From: Pyropia yezoensis
Taxonomy: Eukaryota; Rhodophyta; Bangiophyceae; Bangiales; Bangiaceae
NCBI GenBank assembly: GCA_009829735.1
Contig: CM020619.1
Span: forward strand, 23,213,554 to 23,277,553
Reading direction: 5' to 3'
DNA length: 64,000 bases
Shown here: positions 1 through 10,674 of the stretch, piece by piece
Numbering within the stretch: position 1 is the first letter of the stretch
How the letters are laid out: each line of letters opens with the position of its first letter
Position numbers and translations under genes: made by a program
Notes under the pieces: model-generated
Told to the model about the DNA's origin: nothing
The model's input: the letters and a program-made list of their open reading frames with translations, nothing else
The model's database searches: none

Positions 1-848
1 TGGAGGCACTGTTCTTCGCGTTTGTGCCGGTTGGCGCACCGATGCATGGGGCGGTGTGCATGTGGTTTTGCCCATGGACCAACGAAAGGGCAATGAAAGA
101 CGTGGGTGGGGAAAATCGGATTCCACAATGTCCACGTAGCCGCGCCTTGCGCCTGGCCATATCCCACTTCACACTGTGCCCTCGATTGGCGTGCGCTCAT
201 CGCGTTGGTCGAGGGACGACTCCTTGCGGTCGTAACGCGGGATGCTCGTCGACGTGACTCGGGTTGTTCACCCCGAGGCCATGGTCCAGCCACCGGGCCA
301 TGGAAGAGGCTGAGAGATACGAACACCGCAATCCACGACAGTTGGCCTTGTGATGAGCACAGCAGGGGATTCCATAGAGCCGTGATCTACGGTAGCGCCG
401 CAAGGGGAGCACAGTCGGGGCAAGGCAACCTCCCTCACGGGCAAAACTCACACTCTCAAGCCCATAGACATATCATACCTGAAAGGCCCGAGCGTGACAC
501 CGGCTTCATGGGTGTGAAATACAAAACGTGCGCCCAACCATTGCGCCAGGTCGGCGATGCTCACGCTTGATTACCCCCCTCCAGAGGCACGTGGACAGGG
601 ACAAAACTCACAATGGGAAGCCTACCCATATATGAACGCACTGTCTTCCTATATAAAAATCGCCGTGCAGTGCGAGAGACTGGAGTGAGGGGGACTCTCC
701 CCCGCGAGCGCGTGGCGGGCTGGCCGTTGCCGCCCCTCTGCCCACTTCCCCGCTGCTCGACAAGACCGCGGAGAGACTCGGCTCCCACCGACGCCAAGTA
801 CCCGAGCCACCAGCGCGCCCTTTCCCTCACGCGCCCCTCCCCCCTCCG
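1..848. other. Left-end intergenic sequence
   Basis: I see no supportable gene here. The first 600 bases have mixed composition and no long frame with the codon bias of the neighbouring genes. A TATA-like stretch (ctatataaaaat) lies at 649-660 on the plus strand, but no plus-strand gene starts downstream of it. From about 700 the sequence is the GC-rich 3' flank of the next gene, which is read on the minus strand. Confidence 0.5.
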
Positions 849-1775
849 TCAGCTCCCCCCATCATTGGCGCCGCGGCCCAACCGCATGGGCGGACGCGGC
901 CGCACAATACCCATCGATGCCACGTCGAGGGAGCGCCCACCGGGCGGCATCGCGTCAGCGGCGGCGGCGGCCGGGGGGGCAGTGCCGCCAGCGGCAGCGG
1001 GGGCAGGGGCACCAGCGGCGGCGGGAGGTGCGACGGCGGCGACAGCGGCAGGTGCGGCGGCGGCGGCAGCGGGAGCTGCGGTGGCGGCGGGTACAAAGGC
1101 AGTGGTGGTAGTCGCAGCGGGGGCAGCGGCCGCAATGGCAGCGGGGGCAGCGGCCAAGCCGGTGGCAAAAGCGGCGGGGGCGGCGGCAGCAGCGGCGGCA
1201 GCAGCGGCGGCGGGGGTAGCGGCGGGCGGTGGGCCGGCCGGGTTGGCCACGGCGGCCACGCGCAGCCGCTTAGGATCCCCCGGCGGCGCGCCGCCGCCGT
1301 CGCCGGCACCGCCGCCGCCGTCGGCAACGCTGCCGGCGCCGTCCGCACCAGGCGGGTCAGGGCGCTTGCCCAGCACGCTCCCGTCGGCTGGCCAGCCGGC
1401 AGGAGCTCCCCCCGCCGCCCCCACAGTGGGCGCCGCCGCCCCCGGCTGCGGCCCTGGCAGCGGCCCCGACGCAGCCACGGGCGACGACAAGGCCGAGGCA
1501 AGTGCCGACCCCACCACCGGTCCGACGGGGTACGGCGCGCCGGGGGAAGCCCCCCAGCCATCGCCATAGACCGCCGCCGCCGCGGCGCGCTCCTCCTTGA
1601 GGATCTCCTTGAGGCGGTCGAACAGCCCCCGCTTCATCAGCACCAGCCGGCTCACCTCGTTCTCCAGCCGGTTCAACGTCGCAAGGTCTATCGCGTCGGG
1701 TCCGCCGTGCGCGGGGGCCCCGTCACTGCCGCCGCCGCCGCCGCTGCCGCTACCGCCGCCGCCGCCGCCGCCGCT

Positions 1776-1816
<41 letters not shown>

Positions 1817-2348
1817 GGTCGACGGGGGAGCCGGGCGCCTCGGCAGGCCCCCCCGACCCGGCCAGCCCAGACGCCGCCGCCGCCGCCGCGCCATCCGTTT
1901 CCGCCGTGGCCGCCCGCGGGGAGCCCCCGCCAGACACCCGCGCGGCGCGCGCTGCGGCGCCGCCGCCATGGCCTGGGCGGGGGCGGTCCGCCCCCCCCCC
2001 GGGGGACGCCCCTGCCCCCTCCATCCCGTCGCCCGACCCTTCCCCCGCCGCGGCTGAGGACCCCCCCCCCGCCGCCGCCGCGTCTGCCGACGCTGCCGCG
2101 GCCGCCGCCGCAGCTGCTGCCGCGGCGGAAGCGTTTGCGGCCGCCGCCCGCTGCACAATCCCCCCCGCGTGCGCCGCGGCGGCGGCCGCGTCGTCGCGAC
2201 TGCGGGCCGCGCGGGCGGCGGTGGCGGCGGCCATCTCCCGCGCCCGCACCGCCTCGATCTGCAGCGTCAGTACCGCCCGCACGGCAGGGGGGGTGGGCGC
2301 AAAGTCGTACCGACAGGGGGCGAGTACCTTTGGCGACACCCGCACCAT
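849..2348 (-). CDS. Unrecognised Ala/Gly-rich protein with a coiled coil
   Basis: I do not recognise this protein of about 499 residues. The chosen start (ATG at 2348) sits in a GCCATGG context. An upstream in-frame Met adds only a Pro-rich leader and lies beyond a 16-base G-run. The first 40 residues (MVRVSPKVLAPCRYDFAP and onward) are not low complexity and hold a short helix with LTLQIEAVRAREMA. Long Ala and Gly tracts follow. Near the middle a compact Leu/Glu/Lys helix (LNRLENEVSRLVLMKRGLF, then DRLKEILKEE) looks like a coiled coil. A basic segment GDPKRLRVAAVA could be a nuclear signal. The C-terminal third is Ala/Pro rich. Composition suggests a disordered nuclear or scaffold protein, but that is inference. 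The long frames on the plus strand here are antisense shadows. Confidence 0.6.
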
Positions 2349-3279
2349 GGCAGGGGCCTCGACAAGGGGGGATGGGGGGGGGGGGGGGGCGCGGGCAGCC
2401 CGAGAGAGAGAGCGGGGGCGAGGCAAGCAGGGGGCGGGAAGGGCGGGGACGAAAAAACCGAGCTAGCTTCGTCGAACGGGCTGTCGTGAGGCGGAGGCGC
2501 AGGGAAGGGGGGAGGGGGGAGGCGACTGAGTAGGGGAGAGCGGCTAGCTGCTTCACGGGGGAAGAGGGTCGCGAGGGCTGAACCGGCCCGCACTCGCCAG
2601 CCCCGCTGACGCTGGCCAGCGCTCCAGACGGGGAGAGGCGTGGCGGAACGGCATCGCAACGCGTAGCGCAGCGACTCTGCGCGCCAAATTTGCGAACTGT
2701 GGTTCCCACATCAAGTCTCCCCCAAAGTTGGCCGGGTGATCTTGAATAGCACACCGGGCCCCCCAAACACCCCACCCGCATCGTCAGAGGGGGCGTCATG
2801 GCGCGCCACCCGCCTCACCCTCCCCTGGTGTCTGTCGACCTGGTGGGGCGAGCGCAAATGGCCAGCAGTAGAGAGGCCGAGAACCCGGCCGTCTAGGGAA
2901 ACAAGGAGGCTGGACGCCATGGACGAGGTGACCGACGCGACGCTCCGTGGCGGGTCTTGTGCCTAGTCTGGAGGCCACCGCTCAATATGCTTGACGACCG
3001 GGTCGAGGGGCGGTACCACCACCACAATCGCCGCAGGCACCGACAACAACCGCCCACCACGACCCTCGCGATGGCCCCCGCTGCATGCGCTACCCGCTCA
3101 CCCTCTCCGCAAACACCCCCCAACGCGCGTCAGACAAAAGAGAAGCAGCCAGGACAGCATGCAACGCATATAGGAGAGTTTACAAGGGGGGCCCTCGAGC
3201 AAGACAGAGTCGCACTTGGCGGGTACAACCTTGACGACACCCAGTCCACTTCTTGTACATATGTAGTGTGGTAAGCTCC
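2349..3279. other. Intergenic sequence
   Basis: This holds the 5' flank of the minus-strand gene to its left, including a G16 run at 2374-2389, and the 3' flank of the small gene to its right. Short frames exist on both strands but lack conserved-looking segments, and I assign none. A TGTACATATG-type element lies near 3255. Confidence 0.45.
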
Positions 3280-3688
3280 TCACTTGGAGCCGTGCTTGGC
3301 CTCGAGCTTTTCCACCTGCCAGACGCAATCGACAAGCCAAAAGAGAGGGGTGTAAATAGAAAAGAGGCAGCAAGACCCACACGTCAAGTCAGCATCAGGT
3401 TTCCGCCGGCGAGACAAAAACGGGGCGTACCGGATCCTTGGGGTAACCCAAAGGAAAGGAGCGGGGAGCCGGCACAACAGCCCACCATGGCAATGGGGAC
3501 ACAGCCACAAAAACCGGCGCCGCACCACACCGGGGGCGACAGCGAAAAAAACGTACACGACCGGCAAGCGTGGCCACCGCGGCGGTCACGGTGGAAGATG
3601 CGGCCTTCATATCCTGCCGCAACATCACATAACCGCCAGCGCCGCCGACGGCGGCGCCAGCTAGAAACGCGGACAGACGGCCCAGCAT
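3280..3688 (-). CDS. Two-exon 55-residue single-span membrane microprotein
   Basis: Exon 1 is 3557-3688 and exon 2 is 3280-3315, both minus. The 241-nt intron starts GTACGT and ends CTGGCAG, and the join is in phase 0. The product begins MLGRLSAFLAGAAVGGAGGY, has one hydrophobic Gly/Ala-rich helix over residues 6-23, then an amphipathic stretch, and ends AGRVEKLEAKHGSK. The Gly-zipper-like span plus a short charged tail resembles small mitochondrial inner-membrane or MICOS-type proteins, but I cannot assign a family. Exon 2 encodes only 11 residues, so the gene is easily missed. The coding-strand 5' flank is CT-rich. The splice sites, phase and sensible end support a real gene; the function is unknown. 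Confidence 0.65.
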
Positions 3689-4921
3689 GACGGTGGCTGG
3701 CGCGAGTGACAATTGAGGTGGGGAAGGGAGTGGTGGGGGTGAGAAGAGAAGGTGGGCGGGGGGAAGGAGGGGCGGGGAGGAAAGAAATAGGGGCGATGAG
3801 GTGCAAAGGGCGTGGCGGTCACGACTCAGCGGGGGGGGGGGCGTGGAAAGTGGCGATGGGGAAGGTGCAGCGCGCACGCGGTGACGGGCGAGGCGGGCGG
3901 CGGGGGATCCGATCCACGAGCCACGACCCCGGGCGGTTACACACACACGTGCAAAGCACACGTTGGCGAGCACGAGTGCAAACGTACGACTGTTCAGAAG
4001 CAGAAAAAGAACTTGAGACCGAAACGCTCGAATTCATGTGAGAATGTTGACAAGTTTTTCCGAGCGAACGGGAGCGCCCCCCATGCCAGGTCCCTCCCAC
4101 TCGTCGTGCCGAGCCCGTCGGCGTGCTGTCACTCCGCTGGCGCCGTCCGGTGGGACCACAGGCCTCCGGTCGGCCGCGCTTGCTGACTCGCGACCTCCCC
4201 CCTGCAGGGTCTCGCCGCCCTCCAAGTCACCCCCGACTCGTCCTGTCGGCAGAGACAGTCGACGAAGGCGCTATGTATCTGCGCCACTAAATCTTTAGCT
4301 CATCGTCGTTGTATCTTTCACCTGATGGGCGCTGCCGCCGCCGCTACTGCCGCCACCGTCGTCGTTGCTGCTGCTGGCGAACGTGGCGGCGCCGGCGGGG
4401 TGCTGGGTCCTATCGCAACGGTTGCAGCGGGTGTTGTTGTTGTTTGGGAGTGTGATCGGGGGCACGGGCACATGCTGGCCATCATCGCGCCACGGCCTTG
4501 GTCTGCTCCTAGACGGCGGGTAGGGGTACACAACTGCACAGGGAGCACGAGACTGCAGACATTGGCGACAGTCCGTGTTCAATATCAGCATCATGAGGAC
4601 GGACAAACCTACTCTCACTCTGACCCGACAGAATAACACGGACGGGTAGAGGACGGCGTGACTGCAAAGAAGACGAAAAAGAAAGCATTAGGCGAAAACT
4701 ATAGCAAGCAGCAGCAGCACTCACACGGAGACGTCCAGGGTCCGCAACCCGAGCAGAGCGGGAAGACTGCATGACCAGAAACGCAAAAACTATGGTGCTG
4801 TGTAGTCACAGAGCAGCGGGGAAAACATTACCAAGGCAATCAAACTAAGTCGTGCGCTGCAACGGGTCGGCGGGCTCCTGACCGTTCACACGCACGCACC
4901 AGCCCAAGGGCAACGCGCAGC
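3689..4921. other. Intergenic sequence with one weak frame
   Basis: The left part is the CT-rich (coding-strand) 5' flank of the microprotein gene. Around 4295-4640 a minus-strand frame encodes a short polypeptide containing NTRCNRCDRTQHP and an Asn/Gly/Ser-rich end. It has no ATG at its head and no relative I recognise, so I do not call it. The remainder is the 3' flank of the YABBY-like gene. Confidence 0.4.
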
Positions 4922-5921
4922 TCACTCGCTGGCAGGCGGTGCATTGACCGATGACTTGGGGTTCTCGGGCGCAGTGGCCCACATCGCGGCTACAACCCGG
5001 AAGGCGTCCTTGTGCGCCAGAGCTGGCTGCTCCGCCTTGATCTATGGTAACCGGAGTCGTCAGTTGGTGTGCGCATTCAACAACCCACGCACAACAATAC
5101 AGGATTCCATGAAAGAGCACGGACAACCGTTAGTTAGCGACTGGTGTACTCAAGCACGCACCGACGAGTTGACCTCCCACCCCTGCCAATATCCAACAGG
5201 CAGGGGTTAGTACCAAAGCATCACCCTGCAGGGTTGTCACTCGCAGCTGTCTCTCCTCAGAGCCCACAAGACATACCCGGCTCACGTGCGCCCGCAGGTA
5301 GTGGTTGTACGGAGTGAGAGTTCGGGGCTTCTTCTCTGTCGATGCCTTGGGCGCCGCCGCCGCTGCGGCATCTGCTGGCATCGCCACCATTGGCGAAGAA
5401 GCAGCGGGGACCTCGGCCGCCTGTTCCACTTCCGCGGCGGCTGCCGCGGCCTTGGAAGACCGCCCTTTCTTGGATGAGCGCACCTTGGCCGTAGGGCGGG
5501 GTGGCGCCGCAGCCGCCAAAGGGGGCGACGCCCCGGCAGCCGCTGCTTCGGCCGCATCCTCTGCCGCCGCCTCGGCGGCAGCCTCTGCGGCAGCCTCGGC
5601 TGCCAGCGCGGCTGCCGCAACGGCCTTGGCGTTAGCTTCCGCAGACGCAGCCGCCAGCTGGGCCGCCCGCACCGCCGCTGGGCCAAACCGCAGGCGCGCC
5701 CCCTGCTTCTTGGCCGCCGCCCCGCAGATGCAGCTGCCGCAGCCGGCGGGCGCGGCCGCCGCGGCCGCCCCCCCCGGTGCCGGCTTGGTGATGCCCCCCG
5801 CTGGGGCCGCCTTGGCCCCCTTGGACGGACGGGCGCGCTTGCGCTTGGGCGACTCTGCCTCTGCAGGGGGGGAGGGGGAGGCGTCGGCCGCGTCGGCCAC
5901 CACCCGCGGCTTGCGAGCCAT
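4922..5921 (-). CDS. YABBY/HMG-like DNA-binding domain protein
   Basis: Exon 1 is 5277-5921 and exon 2 is 4922-5041 (minus). The 235-nt intron runs from GTATGT to CCATAG in phase 0, giving 254 residues. ATG at 5921 is in a perfect ACCATGG context. The N-terminus is basic (SPKRKRARPSKGAKAAP), which suits nuclear import. The middle is an Ala/Glu helix, followed by basic KVRSSKKGRSSK. Spliced residues 201-240 give LTPYNHYLRAHVSRIKAEQP, then ALAHKDAFRVVAAMWATAPE. This matches the C-terminal YABBY helix pair of land plants (AYNRF...IQRIKA...ISHREAFSAAAKNWAHFP), which is HMG-box-like. The intron cuts the domain between R and IKA, so no unspliced frame shows it whole. The N-terminal C2C2 finger of true YABBYs is not evident; only a CGSCIC motif is present. 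The likely role is a chromatin or transcription factor. Other HMG-box proteins are the main alternative. Confidence 0.78.
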
Positions 5922-6524
5922 GGTAGAGATGGGTGGCAGCGGACGAGGCGCGAGTGGCCGGGGGGGCGTCGCCTCCTTAGAACGATGGGGTGGCGCGGCG
6001 GGGATAATGGTAGACGACAACACACGGTGCGGGCGGAGGATCCCGCGCAATGTGCCAGAATTGTAACCGTCCCCCAACGGCAAGAGCCGTTTCTCCTGAA
6101 AACCCGCTTGCGGTTGCGCTCGACGTGCCTGCTCAGATTGGCGGGAAGCCGGCGGCCGTGGCCTAGCTAGAGGGAAAACAGACCAACCGGCTTGGAACGG
6201 CCGGATAAGAGAGTGCGATAAGTACTGAAAATAAAACATGGGAAAACATATTTCGGTGGATACAATAGGGCTATTCGCTGCGCTAAAGCTTGCCGGCAAC
6301 CAGGTCGCCCCTAAATACCCACCACTGCTCACTCGTTCGCGTATGCAGCCGGGACTGGCGAAACGCACCGTGCATGCATGATGGCCGCCTACAGTATACA
6401 CCACCTCCACGTCCCATCTCGCCCACCTCCTTTGCTTCACCTCTGTCGCCTCCATCCTGCAGCCTTGTCCGTGCCCCCTTGCCCATCGCGGCGTCGGCCG
6501 GCCCCACGCGAACGGAGTGGAAGG
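5922..6524. other. Intergenic sequence
   Basis: This contains the 5' flank of the YABBY-like gene and the 3' flank of the large repeat gene. The stretch 6180-6300 is locally AT-richer. No gene is seen. Confidence 0.45.
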
Positions 6525-9500
6525 TCAAGGAGAGGCGCGAGGAGGCGGGGCTCGTGGGGTCCTATGGCGGTCGCCGCCGCCGCCGCCGCCGCCGCCATGA
6601 CCTCCCCTGCTATTACGGTGGCCGCCGCCCCTGCTGCTGTCGCCAACCCCTCCTGCTGCCGCCGCCAACGCTGCTCCTTCCAGACTCACTTTGGTGGACG
6701 GCGACTTCCCTCCGTGACCTCCCCTGCTATTACGGTTGCCGCCGCCCCTGCTGCTGCTGCCAACCCCTCCTGCTGCCGCCGCCAACGCTGCTCCTTCCAT
6801 ACTCACTTTGGTGGACGGCGACTTCCCTCCGTGACCTCCCCTGCTATTACGGTGGCCGCCGCCCCTGCTGCTGCCACCAACCCCTCCTGCTGCCGCCGCC
6901 AACGCTGCTCCTTCCATACTCACTTTGGTGGACGGCGACTTCCCTCCGTGACCTCCCCTGCTATTACGGTTGCCGCCGCCCCTGCTGCTGCTGCCAACCC
7001 CTCCTGCTGCCGCCGCCAACGCTGCTCCTTCCATACTCACTTTGGTGGACGGCGACTTCCCTCCGTGACCTCCCCTGCTATTACGGTTGCCGCCGCCCCT
7101 GCTGCTGCCACCAACCCCTCCTGCTGCCGCCGCCAACGCTGCTCCTTCCATACTCACTTTGGTGGACGGCGACTTCCCTCCGTGACCTCCCCTGCTATTA
7201 CGGTGGCCGCCGCCCCTGCTGCTGCTGCAAACCCCTCCTGCTGCCGCCGCCAACGCCGCTCCTTCCGGACCCACTTTTGTGGACGGCGACTTCCTCTTCC
7301 GCGACGGCCGCCGGCCTCCGCGGCGCTTCCCCGCACCGCCGCCACGACGGTCGCCGTCATCGCCCGTGGTGACAGCCTCGTCCCCGGCGTCATCGTCACC
7401 ACCATCATTGGTCAACGTGCTTTGGCGGCGGGCGCTGCCCTTTCGGCAGGAGGCGGCGTCCCCTCTGGGGCTTACCGAGGGTCCCCCGCGCCGCACCCAG
7501 ACCCATACCCCCGAGTGTTCACCGTAACCGCTGCCGTCTTCATCCCGGGCGGCACCTGTGGTGCCCCCGCCGCCGTCCCGGCGGCCCAAGTCGTGGGGAG
7601 TACGACCGCGATCGCTGCCACCAGAGCGGCCGGTGGCAGGTGCGGCGGCGTTCCCGCTGCCGAAGCCGAGACTCCAACTGGGGGTTTGGCGACCGCGGAC
7701 GCTGTCAACATGGCCACGGGCGTCGGCTGTGGCGGCAGAGGCGTGGCCAGCGCCCCGGTCGCCATCCTGGAGGCCCACATCGCGGGGAGTAGGACCGCGG
7801 TTGCTGTCACCAGAGCGGCCGGTGGCAGGTGCGGCGGCGTCCCCGCCGTCGTCGCGGCGACTCCAACTGGGGGTTTGGCGACCGCGGTCGCTGTCAACAT
7901 AGCCACGGGCGTCGGCGGTGGCGGCAGAGGCATCGGCGGCTCCCCGGCCGCCATCCCGGCGGCCTATATCGAGGAGAGTACGACCGCGGTCGCTGCCACC
8001 AGAGCGGCCGGTGGCAGGTGCGGCGGCGTCCTCGCCGCCGATGCGGCGACTCGAACTGGGGGTTTGGCGACCGCGGTCGCTGTCAACATGGCCACGGGCG
8101 TCGGCGGTGGCAGCAGAGGCATCGGCGGCTCCCCGGCCGCCATCCCGGCGGCCCATATCGAGAGGAGCACGACCGCGGTCGTTGCCACCAGAGCGGCCGG
8201 TGGCAGGTGCGGCGGCGTCCTCGCCGCCGATGCGGCGACTCGAACTGGGGGTTTGGCGACCGCGGTCGCTGTCAACATGGCCACGGGCGTCGGCGGTGGC
8301 AGCAGAGGCATCGGCGGCTCCCCGGCCGCCATCCCGGCGGCCTATATCGAGGAGAGTACGACCGCGGTCGCTGCCACCAGAGCGGCCGGTGGCAGGTGCG
8401 GCGGCGTCCTCGCCGCCGATGCGGCGACTCGAACTGGGGGTTTGGCGACCGCGGTCGCTGTCAACATGGCCACGGGCGTCGGCGGTGGCAGCAGAGGCAT
8501 CGGCGGCTCCCCGGCCGCCATCCCGGCGGCCCATATCGAGAGGAGTACGACCGCGGTCGTTGCCACCAGAGCGGCCGGTGGCAGGTGCGGCGGCGTCCTC
8601 GCCGCCGATGCGGCGAATCGAACTGGGGGATTGGCGATAGCGTGTCCTGTCGACAGGGTCTCGGGCGTCCGCTGTGGCGGCAGAGGCGTGGGCGGCGCCC
8701 CCGCTGCCGTCCCAGCGACCCGAATCGCGGGGAATACGATAGCGGTCGTTGCCGCCAGAACCGCCGGTGGTGGTTGCGGCGCCGACCCCGCTGCCGTTGC
8801 GGCGACTCGAGCAGGGAGAATGGCGACCGCGGTCGCTGCAGCTACGAGCAGCGGCTGTCGTGGTGGAGGCGCCAGCGGCAACCCCGCTCAACGCAGGCGA
8901 ATCGTGACCGCGGTCTCTGTCACCACCACCGCCTGTGGGTTTGGCAACGTAGGCGGTGGTGGCGCCGCCGTCATTCCGATAGCTCAAAGCGGGGAGATGG
9001 TGACGACCGTCGCTGCCGCCGTGGCCACGGGCGGCGGCTGGGGAAAACGCAACGGCGGCACCCCCGTCGCCGTCGCGATAACCCAAGGCAGGGGGATGGT
9101 GACCGTGGTCGCTGCCGCCATGACCACAGGCGGCGGTCGTGGCGTCGGAGGCGTGGGCAGCGCCCCGGTCGCTGTCTCGGTAGCCCAAAATGGAGGAATG
9201 GAGGGCGCCACTGCCACCGCTCGCGCTGGGGTGCCCACTCGTACCTCCCCGGCCCCCCTCTTGCCTCCCTGTGACGGCTTGAGACTCCCACACGCGATCC
9301 TGGGCTAGTCGCTGCAGGCCCCGGGCATCGGCAAGCCGCGGGTCCCGCGCCAGGTACACCCCCTCTTTCAGTCGGCAACCGATGCGTTGACTCAGCCCTA
9401 GCAACTCCCCTTGACTGCCCGCAACCTGAGCAGCAAAGCAATGGAGGGTGGCGATAGCGGGGCTGGCATCCAGCCACAGCATGCTTTCAGCAGTCTTGTC

Positions 9501-10639
9501 ACCCACGTCGTGAAGGGCACCGTCACGGCTGCCGCGCTCATTGCGGAAGTATTCCCTCCAAAACGTCATGAGTGAGGTGCGAATCCACTCGCAGAAAGCC
9601 CGCGCCAACCGCGGCGTGTGCGCGTGAAGCAGCACCGCCGGATCGCGGTCGGGGCAGCCAACCACGTCCGTGGGCGGCGGCAGTGACGGCAAGGAATCCC
9701 TCCCCACCGCCGTCACCTGCCGAGCACGCAGCGCAGATAGCCACGGGGCATCGGCCAAAACGGCAGCCTCATCATCAATGGCAAAGACCAGCCTTCGAAG
9801 ATGATCGCGGTCGGCCAGCCGCGCGTCTTGAATGTCGTACCAGCCTAACGACATGCGTCTGAGGAGAGAGGCCAGGCGGTCTGGAACGGAAACGAAAGGG
9901 ACACCACTGTCGCTGCGGCTGCCGGCCTCTGCTAGCGCGACGAGCAGGTGAACCACCACTGCGCTCGATGTACGTATGCAGTTGCCACTACAGATGAAGG
10001 CTGTCGACCTCATGGTGCCCGATATCGTCAGCGCCTGAACCACGAGGTTACACACTTGAATCGCGGTCAATGGCTGGGGGTGGAGCCCCGCCGCTGGGGG
10101 TGGCGGGGAGTAGGAAGGAGGCATCAACGCGGACGCCGGTGGAGGGTCGACGCATGGCATCTCGGCAGGGGCGGGGGGATATCGCTCGGGTGCCAGAATT
10201 GACGCCCCGGCGGTCAGCCGCTGCCGCTTGTGTGGCCGCTTCTCCTCATCGATGTCGACGTCGGACATCTCAACGACAGCGGCGGCAGCAGCGGCGACGG
10301 CAGCGTCGGCGGCGGCTGTGGCGGCAGCAGCAGCGGCAACGGCAGCGGCTCGCGTGAGGGGCCGTTGCCGCTTGACACCTTGGCCCGTTGCTGCGGCACC
10401 CGCCCCGGCGGATACTGTGTCTACAATGCAACCGCTGCTGCCCATACCACCCACGCCGCCGCTTTCGTTGGCGTCACCGCTACCACTTTGGATGCCGTGG
10501 CTGCCAATTTCGCAACCGTCGCTGCTGCTCCCAGTGCCGTGACTGTCACTTGCACTGCCGTCGTCGACTCTTGTGCTGTATCCCCTGCTGTCGCTGCTGC
10601 TGTCGCTGCTGCTGCTGCTGCTGTCGCTGCTCCTGCTGC

Positions 10640-10674
<35 letters not shown>

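Noticed and set aside
613-1569. Long Ala/Pro-rich plus-strand frame
   Set aside because: It is the antisense of the minus-strand Ala/Gly-rich gene. GCC/GGC repeats open all frames, and the minus strand has the good Kozak start and the non-repetitive coiled coil.
4295-4639. Small minus-strand Cys-containing frame
   Set aside because: It has no ATG at its head, no splice evidence and no recognisable family; kept only as a remark on the region.
6598-8690. CRISPR-like array
   Set aside because: The repeats are contiguous 117-nt and 189-nt coding units without unique spacers, in a eukaryotic context.
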